Part shown: in pieces, positions 1 to 7,056 of the stretch | Numbering within the stretch: the first letter of the stretch is position 1 | How the letters are laid out: each line of letters begins with the position of its first letter | The notes under the pieces: model-generated | Told to the model about the DNA's origin: nothing | Seen by the model: the letters and a program-made list of their open reading frames with translations, nothing else | The model's database searches: none | DNA from: CAZXSK01 sp964642855 | GTDB lineage: Bacteria > Planctomycetota > Phycisphaerae > SM23-33 | Length of the DNA stretch: 33,475 nt | Direction: 5' to 3' | NCBI GenBank assembly: GCA_964642855.1 | Contig: CAZXSK010000049.1 | Coordinates: 1 to 33,475 of the forward strand | Made by a program: the position numbers and the translations under genes

Positions 1-52
1 GCGCTGACGCCACGGGCCAGTCACAGAGTTGACGTCGTTCAGCGGCGTGCCT

Positions 53-172
53 TGCCCAAGGCCATCGGTGCCGGACCTCGTCCGCCCACGACCCCCGGCG
101 TGTAGCTCGTCGACCATTGCCCCCAGGCCCAGGCCGCAGGTGCCGGACCTCGTCCGCCCACGACCACCGGCG
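53..172. repeat. Direct repeat, two copies 72 nt apart
   Basis: The 34 bases at 67-100 recur at 139-172 with a single difference (ACCCCC versus ACCACC near the 3' end). Similarity continues weakly upstream as CCCAAGGCC versus CCCAGGCC. The spacing is 72 bases, a multiple of three. No gene clearly covers it. It may be a relic of a tandem minisatellite or of a degraded coding repeat. Confidence 0.75.
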
Positions 173-197
173 CGGGGCCCGTCAATAGCATGCGGTC

Positions 198-233
198 TTC
201 ACAGGACACCTCGGCCTCTCAGGTATACTGCAT
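198..233. repeat. Dispersed palindromic element, copy 1
   Basis: Thirty of 36 bases match a second copy at 1732-1767. The core runs from TTCACAGGA to CAGGTAT. Arms CAGGACAC (202-209) and GTATACTG (223-230) form an imperfect inverted repeat; in copy 2 the arms are perfect. Similarity extends a few bases upstream (ATAGCATGCGG versus ATACCGTACG). Both copies lie outside genes, as expected for a small mobile or REP-like element. Confidence 0.6.
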
Positions 234-575
234 CTTGCCAACGTTCGGTCATTCATCGGGTCGCAGACGAGGCGTCCTACGCGTGGCAGAAAGGCGTACC
301 TGAGCTTCCTGGCGCCGCGGGCGAGGGGGTTTTCCGCTGTCCATTCGCTGATCGAGCGTTAGAATGGATGTTCGAACCGCGGGGCCGGCTTTGGGAGCAG
401 TCATGACGCAAACGGAAGCACTCCAGCCCACGCCGTCGACGATCCCCAGCTATCTCTCCGCGCCGTCCGCAGCGCCCAGGTATCCGTTCGCACCGTCGAC
501 GCCCGGCCATCCGTTGGCGCTGGACTGCGGCATGGATTATCGGCTTCAATGAGAGGTAGAACGGGAACTGATTCG

Positions 576-1412
576 ATGACACCATTGGAGAGGATGGCAG
601 TTGTCTATCTGGCGTGCCTGCTGCTGTTCGCATCGTGCGGAGAGGCAGACTTCACGCCCGAGAGCAGCAGCGAGGACGCAAAGATCCGGGAGTTTGCGTC
701 TTCTCTGGACCTCGATGTATGGATCTTGGATTCATCCGGAGACTATCAACGGGTCGATACGACGCCTGTCGAGACACCCATCTCTATCGGAGGGGCAACT
801 GTCTGGCGGATCACGCCCATTGGGGACACCACGGTCAAGGAACCCGTCGCAGAGGTGGGCAAGAAGAGGATGCCGGGGTTGAAGCTTCGGCAGGCAGGCG
901 GTATGCGCTGCGGTATGGCGAAAGGGCGGTCCGTGTTCACGGTTGTGTGTGCAATTGAGGGAGCGGCTCTGTGTCCTCAGTTCGCATGGATACGGAGCCT
1001 CTCCACTGAGCTATCAGATGTCCTTGGTGTAAGAGCTACGTGGGGTCTGCGAACATGTGACAAGTCTTTGGTGTTCTCGATATCGTCAGCAGAGCCCGAA
1101 GACGTCGGAGAAGAGCCTTCGGTATCGCAGACGTCTCGCAATGATCTGATCGGAAGCATCGTGTTTCTGGTCGTTCTCCCAACTCTTGCCATTGTGGTTG
1201 GGTTCTTCATCAGAAAGCCAGAGATTAGGGATGCCGTGCTGATTCCCTCTGCTTTAGCCATCGGAGGCCTGGGGGGAGTATTAGCGCGTTTCGACGCTTG
1301 CGGCGGTGTGGGTAACGTCATTCTGGCTTTCTGCATCGTAGTGCCTCTTTCGCTCCTCGCAAGACGTTGCAGAGAGTGGAGTGACCGACATAGTAAGAGA
1401 GACAATGGATAG
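576..1412 (+). CDS. Hypothetical lipoprotein-like membrane protein
   Basis: I do not recognise a family. The 278-residue product starts with a signal-like stretch (residues 7-20) ending in a possible lipobox, FASC with Cys21, so lipid anchoring is likely though Phe at -3 is unusual. A soluble region of about 170 residues with several cysteines follows. The C-terminal third contains about three hydrophobic segments: one near residues 195-213, one around an Ala/Gly-rich stretch near 225-240, and one near 250-265. The tail is basic. The ATG at 576 is preferred over the upstream ATG at 549 because it places the signal sequence at the N terminus and has GGGAA upstream. It is flanked by non-coding repeat-bearing DNA and has no co-directional partner close enough for an operon. 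Confidence 0.65.
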   Translation: MTPLERMAVVYLACLLLFASCGEADFTPESSSEDAKIREFASSLDLDVWILDSSGDYQRVDTTPVETPISIGGATVWRITPIGDTTVKEPVAEVGKKRMPGLKLRQAGGMRCGMAKGRSVFTVVCAIEGAALCPQFAWIRSLSTELSDVLGVRATWGLRTCDKSLVFSISSAEPEDVGEEPSVSQTSRNDLIGSIVFLVVLPTLAIVVGFFIRKPEIRDAVLIPSALAIGGLGGVLARFDACGGVGNVILAFCIVVPLSLLARRCREWSDRHSKRDNG

Positions 1413-1434
1413 AGATACAGGATGGCTGGCCTAC

Positions 1435-1459
1435 TGGACCTCTCCCCATCTTGGGTCCA
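1435..1459 (+). terminator. Weak hairpin after the lipoprotein gene
   Basis: TGGACC (1435-1440) and GGTCCA (1454-1459) form a perfect 6-bp stem around a 13-base loop, 22 bases past the stop codon. There is no T-tract after it, so intrinsic termination is uncertain. Confidence 0.25.
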
Positions 1460-1541
1460 TTGGGCGTGCGAGTTGTCCGATGCTATGGGGCTTGGGCAGC
1501 GGCTGAAGACCGAGGCGTAGCCGAGGCCGGAAGGGAAGATG

Positions 1542-1899
1542 CAGATACAGAGGTCATTGGGGCGGTCGGTTGTCCCCGGGATCTTCCAGGCGAGGCGATT
1601 GACACTGCGCCGAGGCCCCCGGGCCCAGGGGGGAGGGCAGGTCCTCTGGTTGGGCTGGGCGTGAAGGGGCCAAGGTTATCGAGGCCGGCCCCCCACGACG
1701 TCCGACGCTGAAGATATGGATACCGTACGTTTTCACAGGATACTTCGGCTTCGCAGGTATCCTGTATTCTTCGGCGAGGTGTGTTGCCAAGACAGGATCC
1801 GACCCGCCGGAAGCAATCGACACTTGCGCGCATCCGAATGTGTGAGCGGGATGGCATAGAATCCAGAAAAGAAGCCACAGAGACACAGGTCATTGGAGC
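1542..1899. repeat. Diverged repeat pair with AGGTCATTGG core
   Basis: The segments at 1542-1563 and 1878-1899 match at 19 of 22 bases around AGGTCATTGG. Weaker similarity continues downstream as GGTCGG. They flank the palindromic element at 1732-1767, so they may be ends of, or neighbours within, a larger decayed unit. Confidence 0.35.
1732..1767. repeat. Dispersed palindromic element, copy 2
   Basis: This copy has perfect 8-bp arms: CAGGATAC (1736-1743) and GTATCCTG (1757-1764), separated by 13 bases. It matches copy 1 (198-233) at 30 of 36 positions. Five of the six differences are C-to-T or other substitutions that keep the spacing exact, so both descend from one element. Confidence 0.65.
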
Positions 1900-1977
1900 T
1901 GCCGGTCGGGCCCACGGGGGATATCCGTCGGCTTGGGGGGCTTTACAGTCAATGGACGGATCGATATCGTCGGGCGC

Positions 1978-2454
1978 ATGAGTGCGAGCGATCGGGAGTT
2001 GTTCGAGTTCCTGGACCCGGGCAGGCTGGTCGACGGCGAGCTGGAGCTGGTTCTGACGGCCACCCGGCCCGGAAGGCTGGACAAGGGCCTGGCGCCGGAG
2101 TATGCCTTCGAGATGCGCCGGACGGGCACCGAGGAGGTGCTGGGGGGGATCAATCTGCGCATCGGCGAGACGGAGTTCCTCACGCACTACGCCGGTCAGA
2201 TCGGCTACGGCGTTGAGCCCGAGCATCGGGGGCATCGCTACGCCGCCCGGGCGACGCGGCTGCTGCTGCCTCTGGCGGCTGCCCACGGGCTGTCGACGCT
2301 GTGGATCACGGTGAACCCGGACAACCTTGCCTCGCGGCGGACGTGCGAGATCGCAGGTGGGGAGCTGGTGGAGATCGTGGATGTTCCGCCGGACTGCGAC
2401 ATGTACCGCAAGGGCGAGCGGCGGAAGTGCCGCTACCGAATCCGGCTGGGGTAG
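1978..2454 (+). CDS. GNAT-family N-acetyltransferase
   Basis: The 158-residue product resembles RimJ/RimL-type acetyltransferases, which move an acetyl group from acetyl-CoA to an amine. The acetyl-CoA loop is seen as EPEHRGHRYAARA (motif A, R/Q-x-x-G-x-A/G), following the beta strand GQIGYGVEP. The C-terminal NPDNLASRRTCEIAGG is the usual Asn-x-x-Ser helix ahead of the last strands. The substrate cannot be told. The ATG at 1978 is chosen, but it lacks a clear ribosome site; an in-frame TTG at 1933 has a GGGGGA upstream and would add 15 residues. The gene stands alone between a repeat-rich spacer and a convergent lipoprotein gene. Confidence 0.8.
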   Translation: MSASDRELFEFLDPGRLVDGELELVLTATRPGRLDKGLAPEYAFEMRRTGTEEVLGGINLRIGETEFLTHYAGQIGYGVEPEHRGHRYAARATRLLLPLAAAHGLSTLWITVNPDNLASRRTCEIAGGELVEIVDVPPDCDMYRKGERRKCRYRIRLG

Positions 2455-2636
2455 CATGGACGCCACTGGCGTCTTCAGTTTGTTCGGGGGTGGGGACGGG
2501 GGGTTGGCGCAGGCCGGCCGGTCCAACGTGGCGGACCTCCACTCCGTGGAAGATGATTGCATTCCCATTTCCTCCTGCTGCGGTCGGCATGGCACCCTTT
2601 ACCATCCAACAGCGATTCTCCCGGCGGGGCGGTGGA

Positions 2637-3260
2637 TTACTCGGTCAGGACGAGTTCGGCGGTCTGCTTGATTTCGTAGGGCTCCTGGCCGTCTTCGGTC
2701 TTTCGCACGCCGACCATGCGGACGAGGACCGTATACCTTCCGGGCGGGAAGGGAGGCCCCTTGGGCTGGTTGGTGTCGGAGGGCCCTTGCCAGTTCCGCC
2801 CGTCCCAGACGAGGGTGTGGTGCGTCGTGCCCTTGGGGATGGTTCTGAAGCGTACAGGCTGAGCGGCCCCGAGGCCGAAATCCCACACCCAGTACCGCTG
2901 GCCGTTGCCCTGGATGCCGGCCATGGGAAGCAGGCCGTTGGCATCGGGGGAACTTGCGGATTTCTGCGTCCGCGGATGCAGACCGGGGGTATCGCGTGTG
3001 ACGGTGATGGTGTAGCCGATTTCGACGCCGCTTGCGGCCTGGGCCTGGGAGAAGCGATAGGACGGCTTGTCGAACTCGACCCGGATAAGAGACGAGATGT
3101 CGACGGCGTTGGCGTCTGCGGGGAGTTGCGTGTTGGCGTCTGTGGCAGTTCGCTCTTTGGCTTCCTCGGGAGTGTGGGTGTTGGCGTCTCCGGGCGGGGT
3201 CGTGTCGCCGCAGCCGGCGAGGAGGGCGGGCAGGATAGCGATGCAGGCGAGAGTCTTCAT
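2637..3260 (-). CDS. Lipoprotein with BsuPI-like beta domain
   Basis: The 207-residue product has a clear lipoprotein signal: MKTLACIAILPALLAGC, with lipobox LAGC at Cys17. A linker rich in Asp, Ala, Asn and Thr follows, then a beta-sandwich resembling the BsuPI intracellular proteinase-inhibitor family. The matching signs are a YWVWDF strand, the loop PKGTTHHTLVWDGRNWQGP and a FPPGRYTVLVRM strand near the end. BsuPI-like domains occur in many secreted proteins without shown inhibitor activity, so the role is open. The start at 3260 is supported by AAAGGAA eight bases upstream; a longer frame upstream would bury the signal peptide. It is separated from the citrate synthase gene by a terminator and so is probably its own transcript. 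Confidence 0.75.
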   Translation of the reverse strand: MKTLACIAILPALLAGCGDTTPPGDANTHTPEEAKERTATDANTQLPADANAVDISSLIRVEFDKPSYRFSQAQAASGVEIGYTITVTRDTPGLHPRTQKSASSPDANGLLPMAGIQGNGQRYWVWDFGLGAAQPVRFRTIPKGTTHHTLVWDGRNWQGPSDTNQPKGPPFPPGRYTVLVRMVGVRKTEDGQEPYEIKQTAELVLTE

Positions 3261-3344
3261 CGTGGGGTTCCTTTCTCTGTCCGGGGTTGGGTATCGGTGA
3301 GGGCCCGACGATGCGCAGGGTTTTGTCACCTTCACGGGCAATGG

Positions 3345-3385
3345 GCGCGCAAGAAACCGGGCCGCTGCGATGGGCAGCGACCCGG
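3345..3385 (-). terminator. Rho-independent terminator after Re-citrate synthase
   Basis: Read on the minus strand, the arms CCGGGTCGCTGC and GCAGCGGCCCGG (3385-3374 and 3368-3357) form a 12-bp stem with one G-U pair and a 5-base loop, followed by TTTCTT. It lies about 65 bases after the citrate synthase stop and closes the long minus-strand gene series. Confidence 0.8.
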
Positions 3386-3448
3386 CGTGATCCTGTCACC
3401 GGTCGTGCCGCGGCTGTCTGCGGGCGCCGGTTCGGGTGGTGTCGAGGT

Positions 3449-4765
3449 CTACAGCTTCCTGTCGAAGGCGTCCTCGAACCAGTCGTGCATTTCTTCGTCG
3501 CTGATGGCGGTGGTCCGGCCTGCATCGTACTCGGCGTCGACCTTGTCTCGGATCTTCAGCAGCCTGGGATCGTCCTTGGCGACGGTGAGGTCGGTGCGGG
3601 CTTCGATCCAGTGCTTGATGCCGGCCGCTCCTGATTTGTCGGTAATCGCCACGGACGTCGGGCGGTCCAGCAGGGCCTGGGTATCGAACGCGGAGTAGAT
3701 CTCCTCGCTCTTGAGCAGGCCATCGGCGTGGATGCCCGCGCGGGTGGTGTTGAAGTCGCGTCCCACCAGCGGGAAGTTGCTGGGGATCTCGTGGCCGATC
3801 TCGTCGCGGAAGTAGTCGGCGATTTCGGTGATGACGGGATACTGGACCTTGTCGCTTTGGCCCTTGATCTGTGCGGCTTCGACCACCATCGCCTCGAGGG
3901 GCGAGTTGCCGGTTCGCTCGCCGATGCCCAGCAGCGAGGCGTTGCACGATGCGCAGCCGTACAGCCAGGCGGTGGCGGGATTGACGGACACCTTGTGGAA
4001 GTCGTTGTGGCCGTGCCATTCCAGCAGTTCTCCGGGCACGCCGGCGTCGTGGATGAGTGCGTGCACGAGCTTTGGCACCGACCGCGGCAGGGCGGCATTG
4101 GCCCAGGGGACGCCGTAGCCCATGGTGTCGCACAGGCGGATCTTGACATCCTTGTTGTATTGCTCGCGAAGCTTCATCAGCTCGATGGCGAACGGCACGA
4201 CGAATCCGTAGATGTCGCCGCGGGTGACGTCTTCGAAGTGGCACCGCGGGAGGATGCCTTCATCGAGGGCGGACTTGGCGATGTCGAGATACTGCTCGAG
4301 CGCCTGCCGGCGGTCCTTGCGCAGCTTCAGGAAAATGTGGTAGTCGCTGCAGCTGGTGAGGATGCCGGTTTCTTCGAGCTTCATGTCCTTGACGAGGGCG
4401 AAGTCGGACTTGACCGCGCGGATCCAGCCTGTGATCTGCGGGAAGGGGGCGCCGACCTCGCGACACTTCTCGACGGCCTGGCGGTCCTTCTTGGAATACA
4501 GGAAGAACTCGCTCTGGCGGATGATGCCCGCGCCGTTGTCGAGCTTGGCCTCGAGCTTGTAGATGTCGACGATCTGGTCGATGGTGTACGGCGGGCGGGC
4601 CTGCTGGCCATCGCGGAAGGTGGTGTCGGTGCACCAGACCTCCGGAGCGATGTTGAGGGGCACGCTTTCGTCCTCGAAGAACACCCGGGGCAACTCGGTG
4701 TACGGGAAGGCCTTACGGTGAAGGTTCGGTTCCTCGACGTTCTGTAACGTGTAGTTCTCAGTCAT
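3449..4765 (-). CDS. Re-citrate synthase (DRE-TIM metallolyase)
   Basis: The 438-residue product should condense acetyl-CoA with oxaloacetate to citrate with Re-face stereochemistry (EC 2.3.3.3), in the cytoplasm. It belongs to the isopropylmalate/homocitrate synthase superfamily, seen in the metal and substrate motif TDTTFRDGQQARPPYT (residues 46-61) and the later WHGHNDFHK with the HxH metal ligands. From memory it is close to the Clostridium kluyveri enzyme along its whole length (for example IIRQSEFFLYSKKD, CHFEDVTR, CDTMGYGVPW, GIHADGLLK), closer than to LeuA or NifV, and it lacks a LeuA regulatory domain. The ATG at 4765 is preferred over an in-frame upstream start because homologues begin near here; GGAG lies about 14 bases upstream. 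It is the last gene of the series, 242 bases after purN, and is followed by a strong terminator. Isopropylmalate or homocitrate synthesis is less likely. Confidence 0.85.
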   Translation of the reverse strand: MTENYTLQNVEEPNLHRKAFPYTELPRVFFEDESVPLNIAPEVWCTDTTFRDGQQARPPYTIDQIVDIYKLEAKLDNGAGIIRQSEFFLYSKKDRQAVEKCREVGAPFPQITGWIRAVKSDFALVKDMKLEETGILTSCSDYHIFLKLRKDRRQALEQYLDIAKSALDEGILPRCHFEDVTRGDIYGFVVPFAIELMKLREQYNKDVKIRLCDTMGYGVPWANAALPRSVPKLVHALIHDAGVPGELLEWHGHNDFHKVSVNPATAWLYGCASCNASLLGIGERTGNSPLEAMVVEAAQIKGQSDKVQYPVITEIADYFRDEIGHEIPSNFPLVGRDFNTTRAGIHADGLLKSEEIYSAFDTQALLDRPTSVAITDKSGAAGIKHWIEARTDLTVAKDDPRLLKIRDKVDAEYDAGRTTAISDEEMHDWFEDAFDRKL

Positions 4766-4860
4766 ACGCGGCTCGAAATCTCCGTGCTTGTACCGTCTAT
4801 GTCCAGGGGCCATCTACAGCGATGGCGCCACAATTCTGGCCTGATCGGCAGGATGAGTTC

Positions 4861-4876
4861 GGGCCGGGACCGGCCC
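4861..4876. promoter_or_regulatory. 16-bp perfect palindrome upstream of Re-citrate synthase
   Basis: GGGCCGG and CCGGCCC flank two bases, giving a perfect palindrome in the 242-base gap between purN and the citrate synthase gene. It could be an operator or the base of a hairpin. No T-tract follows on either strand. No clear promoter was recognised in this gap. Confidence 0.3.
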
Positions 4877-5007
4877 TGATTGGACGTGGCGAGCGTTTCA
4901 CCGCACGTCTTCCGATCTGGGGCATTGTACGGGACAAGCCCCCCCGGTTCAAGCCCTTGGGCAGTGCCTTTTCGGACGCCCGAATTCGCGACGCAGAGTC
5001 GGGCGAA

Positions 5008-5655
5008 TCACCCGGCCGGGTCGTCGATCACCGCCTGGCCGTCTTCCATGCGCACGCGCCCCTCGGCGAACCATTGCACCGCCTGGGGATACGCCTGGCA
5101 CTCGGCCTGGAACACCCTCGCCGCGAGCGTGTCGGGCGTGTCGTCGGGCTCGACGGGCACGCGCTTCTGCAGGATCACCGGCCCGGCGTCGTACTGGTCG
5201 TTGGTGCAGAAGTGCACGCTGCAGCCGGACTCGGGTCGGCCGGCGGCCAGGACGGCCTCGTGCACGTGGTGGCCGTGCATGCCCTTGCCCCCGAAGTCGG
5301 GCAGCAGGGCGGGGTGGATATTGATCACGCGTCCGTCGTAGCGGTCGGGGAACTGCCACATCGAGAGAAATCCCGCGAGCACGACCAGATCGACTGCGGC
5401 GCGGTCGAGAAGGTCGGTGATCTTCTCCGAGTACGTCGCGAGGTCGGGCATGTCGCGATAGGGCACGACGCGGGCGTCGATGCCCCGGCTGCGGGCCCAG
5501 TCGACTCCGCCGCACTGGCGCGAGGCGATCACGATGGGCACGTCGATGTCCAGCTCGCCGGCGTCGCGCCGGGCGATGAGGTTCTTGAGCGTCCGCCCGC
5601 CGCCGGAGAGCAGCACGCCGACACGCAGGGGTTTGTGGGGGTCGGGTGGTGTCAT
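5008..5655 (-). CDS. purN: Phosphoribosylglycinamide formyltransferase
   Basis: The 215-residue product transfers a formyl group from 10-formyltetrahydrofolate to GAR, the third step of de novo purine synthesis. The length is normal for PurN. The catalytic segment INIHPALLPDF carries the Asn and His of the active site, and NDQYDAGPVILQ supplies the Asp. GKGMHG, ESGCSVHF and VPVEPDDTPDTLAARV are also typical. The phosphate-binding loop reads LLSGGGRTLKN instead of the common SGxGSN, a variant. It sits among sugar-phosphate genes, 47 bases after the mannitol-dehydrogenase-like gene, which is unusual company. A perfect TATAAT lies only 8 bases before the ATG and there is no good ribosome site, so it may be transcribed separately as an almost leaderless mRNA. 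Confidence 0.93.
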   Translation of the reverse strand: MTPPDPHKPLRVGVLLSGGGRTLKNLIARRDAGELDIDVPIVIASRQCGGVDWARSRGIDARVVPYRDMPDLATYSEKITDLLDRAAVDLVVLAGFLSMWQFPDRYDGRVINIHPALLPDFGGKGMHGHHVHEAVLAAGRPESGCSVHFCTNDQYDAGPVILQKRVPVEPDDTPDTLAARVFQAECQAYPQAVQWFAEGRVRMEDGQAVIDDPAG

Positions 5656-5663
5656 GGGCGGAG

Positions 5664-5669
5664 ATTATA
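5664..5669 (-). promoter_or_regulatory. Candidate -10 box for purN, near-leaderless
   Basis: A perfect TATAAT on the minus strand ends 8 bases before the purN ATG. Initiation at the usual 6-7 bases downstream would leave a leader of only 2-3 bases. No good -35 hexamer is seen at 16-18 bases. The same arrangement recurs before the PfkB kinase gene. Confidence 0.4.
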
Positions 5670-5702
5670 CGGATCCTTGCGCGCCAAGCCAGAGGCCGGT
5701 GG

Positions 5703-6989
5703 TCAATCCACGGCCCTGCCAGCGCGGATGCGCCCGAGCGCGTCCCACGTCAGGCCGATGAGCTGCCCCTCGAACCCGTCGACCGGATCGCCCCACAGCT
5801 CCATCAGCAGGTCCTGCAGCTCGCTGCGTCCCAGGGCGTCGCCGGACTCCGGAAGCGACGCGGGCATGCGCGTCAGCTCATCGCGCCGGCGGATCATGCT
5901 CAATACTCCCGCAGCGGCACCCAGGGCAAGGTTCACGGGCATGACCTTCTCGCGCAGGGCGATGCGCATCGTGCCGAACAGGCGGTCGTCGTAGCCCAGC
6001 TTGCGCACGTGGTCGCGCCCGACCCGCTCGACGAGGTCGTGCAGATTCGGGTTGACCATCCGTTCCAGCAGGTCCTCGGCGTAGTCCCGGAAGCCACCGT
6101 GCGTGAACAGCGGGTCGTCCAGCCCCCGATGCCTCGCCAGCAGCGCCTGGCCGCACTCGTCGATGAACGCCCGCCGGGCGATGACCATCAGGTTCTCATC
6201 CCCACCGGCGTCGGCGATGGTCTCATAGCCCTTGAGGTCGGCGAGGTAGCCGATCACGGCGTGAACGGCATTGTGGCCGTACAGCTTGGCCTCCTCGAAG
6301 GGCAAGAGGTCGGTCTTTTCCTGGAAGACCTCGATCCCGCGATCGAAATCGTCCAGAGTGACCTTCGAGATCAGGATGCGGTTGAACTCCTCGATCAGCA
6401 CCGCCCGCGGGGTGTCGGGCGTCAGTGTGACCAGCCCGAGCTTGTCGATCACGTCCGGGTCGTCGATCACGCCGCTCATCTTGCCGATGACGGTGTTGAG
6501 CGTCTGGAACTGCTCGGGCTCGCCGCGGAGGGCGTCGTCGAGCTTGCGCGTGAGCACCTCGGCGGCATGGTTGTGGTTCTCGGCTGCGTAGAGAACGGTC
6601 GGCGTGGGCATCTTCCGCGATTTCAGGCCGGCTGCCAGGATCGACGCGACGCTGCCCTCTCCGCCCGCGCCGTAGATCTGGACGCTGGGCAGCGCCGTGG
6701 CCAGCTCGGTCGCTTCGGCGACGGCCTGGACCATCGTCTCGCGGCCTTTGGGATCGGTGGGGTTGACGATCTCGATACCGTCGAGGCGGAACGGGTCGAT
6801 CCGATCCGGGCGAGCGATGTTCACGCGATACGCCCCGCCGGAGTCGGCGACTGCGTCGACGAGGACCTGGTCGACCTCGGCGACCACGAAGCGGTCGAAA
6901 TTCCCCGAGAGATACGCCTCGTAGAGGAACAGGCCGCTCTGGATGGGGCCAAAACCGAAGCCTGCGAACGTTTTCTTGCTCTTACTCAT
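5703..6989 (-). CDS. Mannitol-1-phosphate dehydrogenase-like polyol dehydrogenase
   Basis: The 428-residue product belongs to the polyol-specific long-chain dehydrogenases (mannitol, mannitol-1-phosphate, altronate and fructuronate oxidoreductases). It should interconvert a polyol or polyol phosphate and the keto sugar with NAD(P). The N-terminal Rossmann fold starts with AGFGFGPIQSG (residues 9-19), with an acidic AEVD strand end at 37-40. The family catalytic signature K-x4-N-x2-H is present as K235, N240 and H243 in EAKLYGHNAVHAV. The last 180 residues are the helical C-terminal domain. GAAAGG lies just before the ATG at 6989. It follows the double-Rossmann dehydrogenase by 67 bases in the same direction. 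The exact substrate is unknown, and the FGFGP motif differs from classical MtlD, so I give no gene symbol. Confidence 0.75.
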   Translation of the reverse strand: MSKSKKTFAGFGFGPIQSGLFLYEAYLSGNFDRFVVAEVDQVLVDAVADSGGAYRVNIARPDRIDPFRLDGIEIVNPTDPKGRETMVQAVAEATELATALPSVQIYGAGGEGSVASILAAGLKSRKMPTPTVLYAAENHNHAAEVLTRKLDDALRGEPEQFQTLNTVIGKMSGVIDDPDVIDKLGLVTLTPDTPRAVLIEEFNRILISKVTLDDFDRGIEVFQEKTDLLPFEEAKLYGHNAVHAVIGYLADLKGYETIADAGGDENLMVIARRAFIDECGQALLARHRGLDDPLFTHGGFRDYAEDLLERMVNPNLHDLVERVGRDHVRKLGYDDRLFGTMRIALREKVMPVNLALGAAAGVLSMIRRRDELTRMPASLPESGDALGRSELQDLLMELWGDPVDGFEGQLIGLTWDALGRIRAGRAVD

Positions 6990-7025
6990 GCTTGCCTTTC
7001 GCGAGTGCTCCCTTGCGTGACGGCG

Positions 7026-7056
7026 TATTGTATCACTCTCCCGGCGGCGAGAGGTG
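7026..7056 (-). promoter_or_regulatory. Intergenic hairpin and possible -10 box
   Basis: Directly after the dehydrogenase stop, CACTCTC (7034-7040) and GAGAGGTG (7049-7056) can pair around a GC-rich loop. On the minus strand this is followed by TACAAT (7031-7026). It may be an mRNA-processing hairpin or an internal promoter within the operon; there is no T-tract. Confidence 0.25.

Larger units (their letters stand above)
1..575. other. Gene-poor stretch with repeats
   Basis: I see no convincing gene here. The open frames are low-complexity, rich in Pro and Arg, and match no family I know. The stretch holds a direct repeat spaced by 72 bases (53-172) and one copy of a dispersed imperfect palindrome (198-233), each listed separately. 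The last 60 bases precede a lipoprotein gene and should hold its promoter; a weak TTGGCG (514-519) and GATTAT (535-540) are present, but the 15-base spacer and poor match make this only a guess. Confidence 0.6.
1413..1977. other. Gene-poor stretch with decayed repeats
   Basis: About 565 bases without a credible gene. It carries a weak hairpin after the upstream gene, a second copy of the dispersed palindrome (1732-1767), and two related segments sharing an AGGTCATTGG core (1542-1563 and 1878-1899). A further loose similarity links the GATTGACACTGCGCC region (about 1598) with AATCGACACTTGCGC (about 1816). The pattern suggests an old duplicated unit that has drifted. Confidence 0.5.

Noticed and set aside
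53..172. CRISPR array
   Set aside because: Only two repeat copies, with a related rather than unique spacer, and no cas genes in the window.
1483..2595. Long minus-strand open frame of 370 codons opposite the GNAT gene
   Set aside because: It is Pro/Arg-rich without family motifs and mirrors a well-supported GNAT gene; GC-rich DNA gives many such shadow frames.
2301..3698. Long plus-strand open frame of 465 codons
   Set aside because: It runs opposite the BsuPI-like lipoprotein and Re-citrate synthase genes and overlaps the GNAT gene; its sequence is low-complexity and Gly-rich.
3449..4765. LeuA (isopropylmalate synthase) or NifV assignment
   Set aside because: The C-terminal regulatory domain of LeuA is absent, and the characteristic segments fit Re-citrate synthase much better along the full length.
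4980..5030. Terminator after purN from the CGCCCGA/TCGGGCG arms
   Set aside because: The arms are perfect but the loop is 15 bases and the minus-strand tail is A-rich rather than T-rich, so intrinsic termination is not supported.
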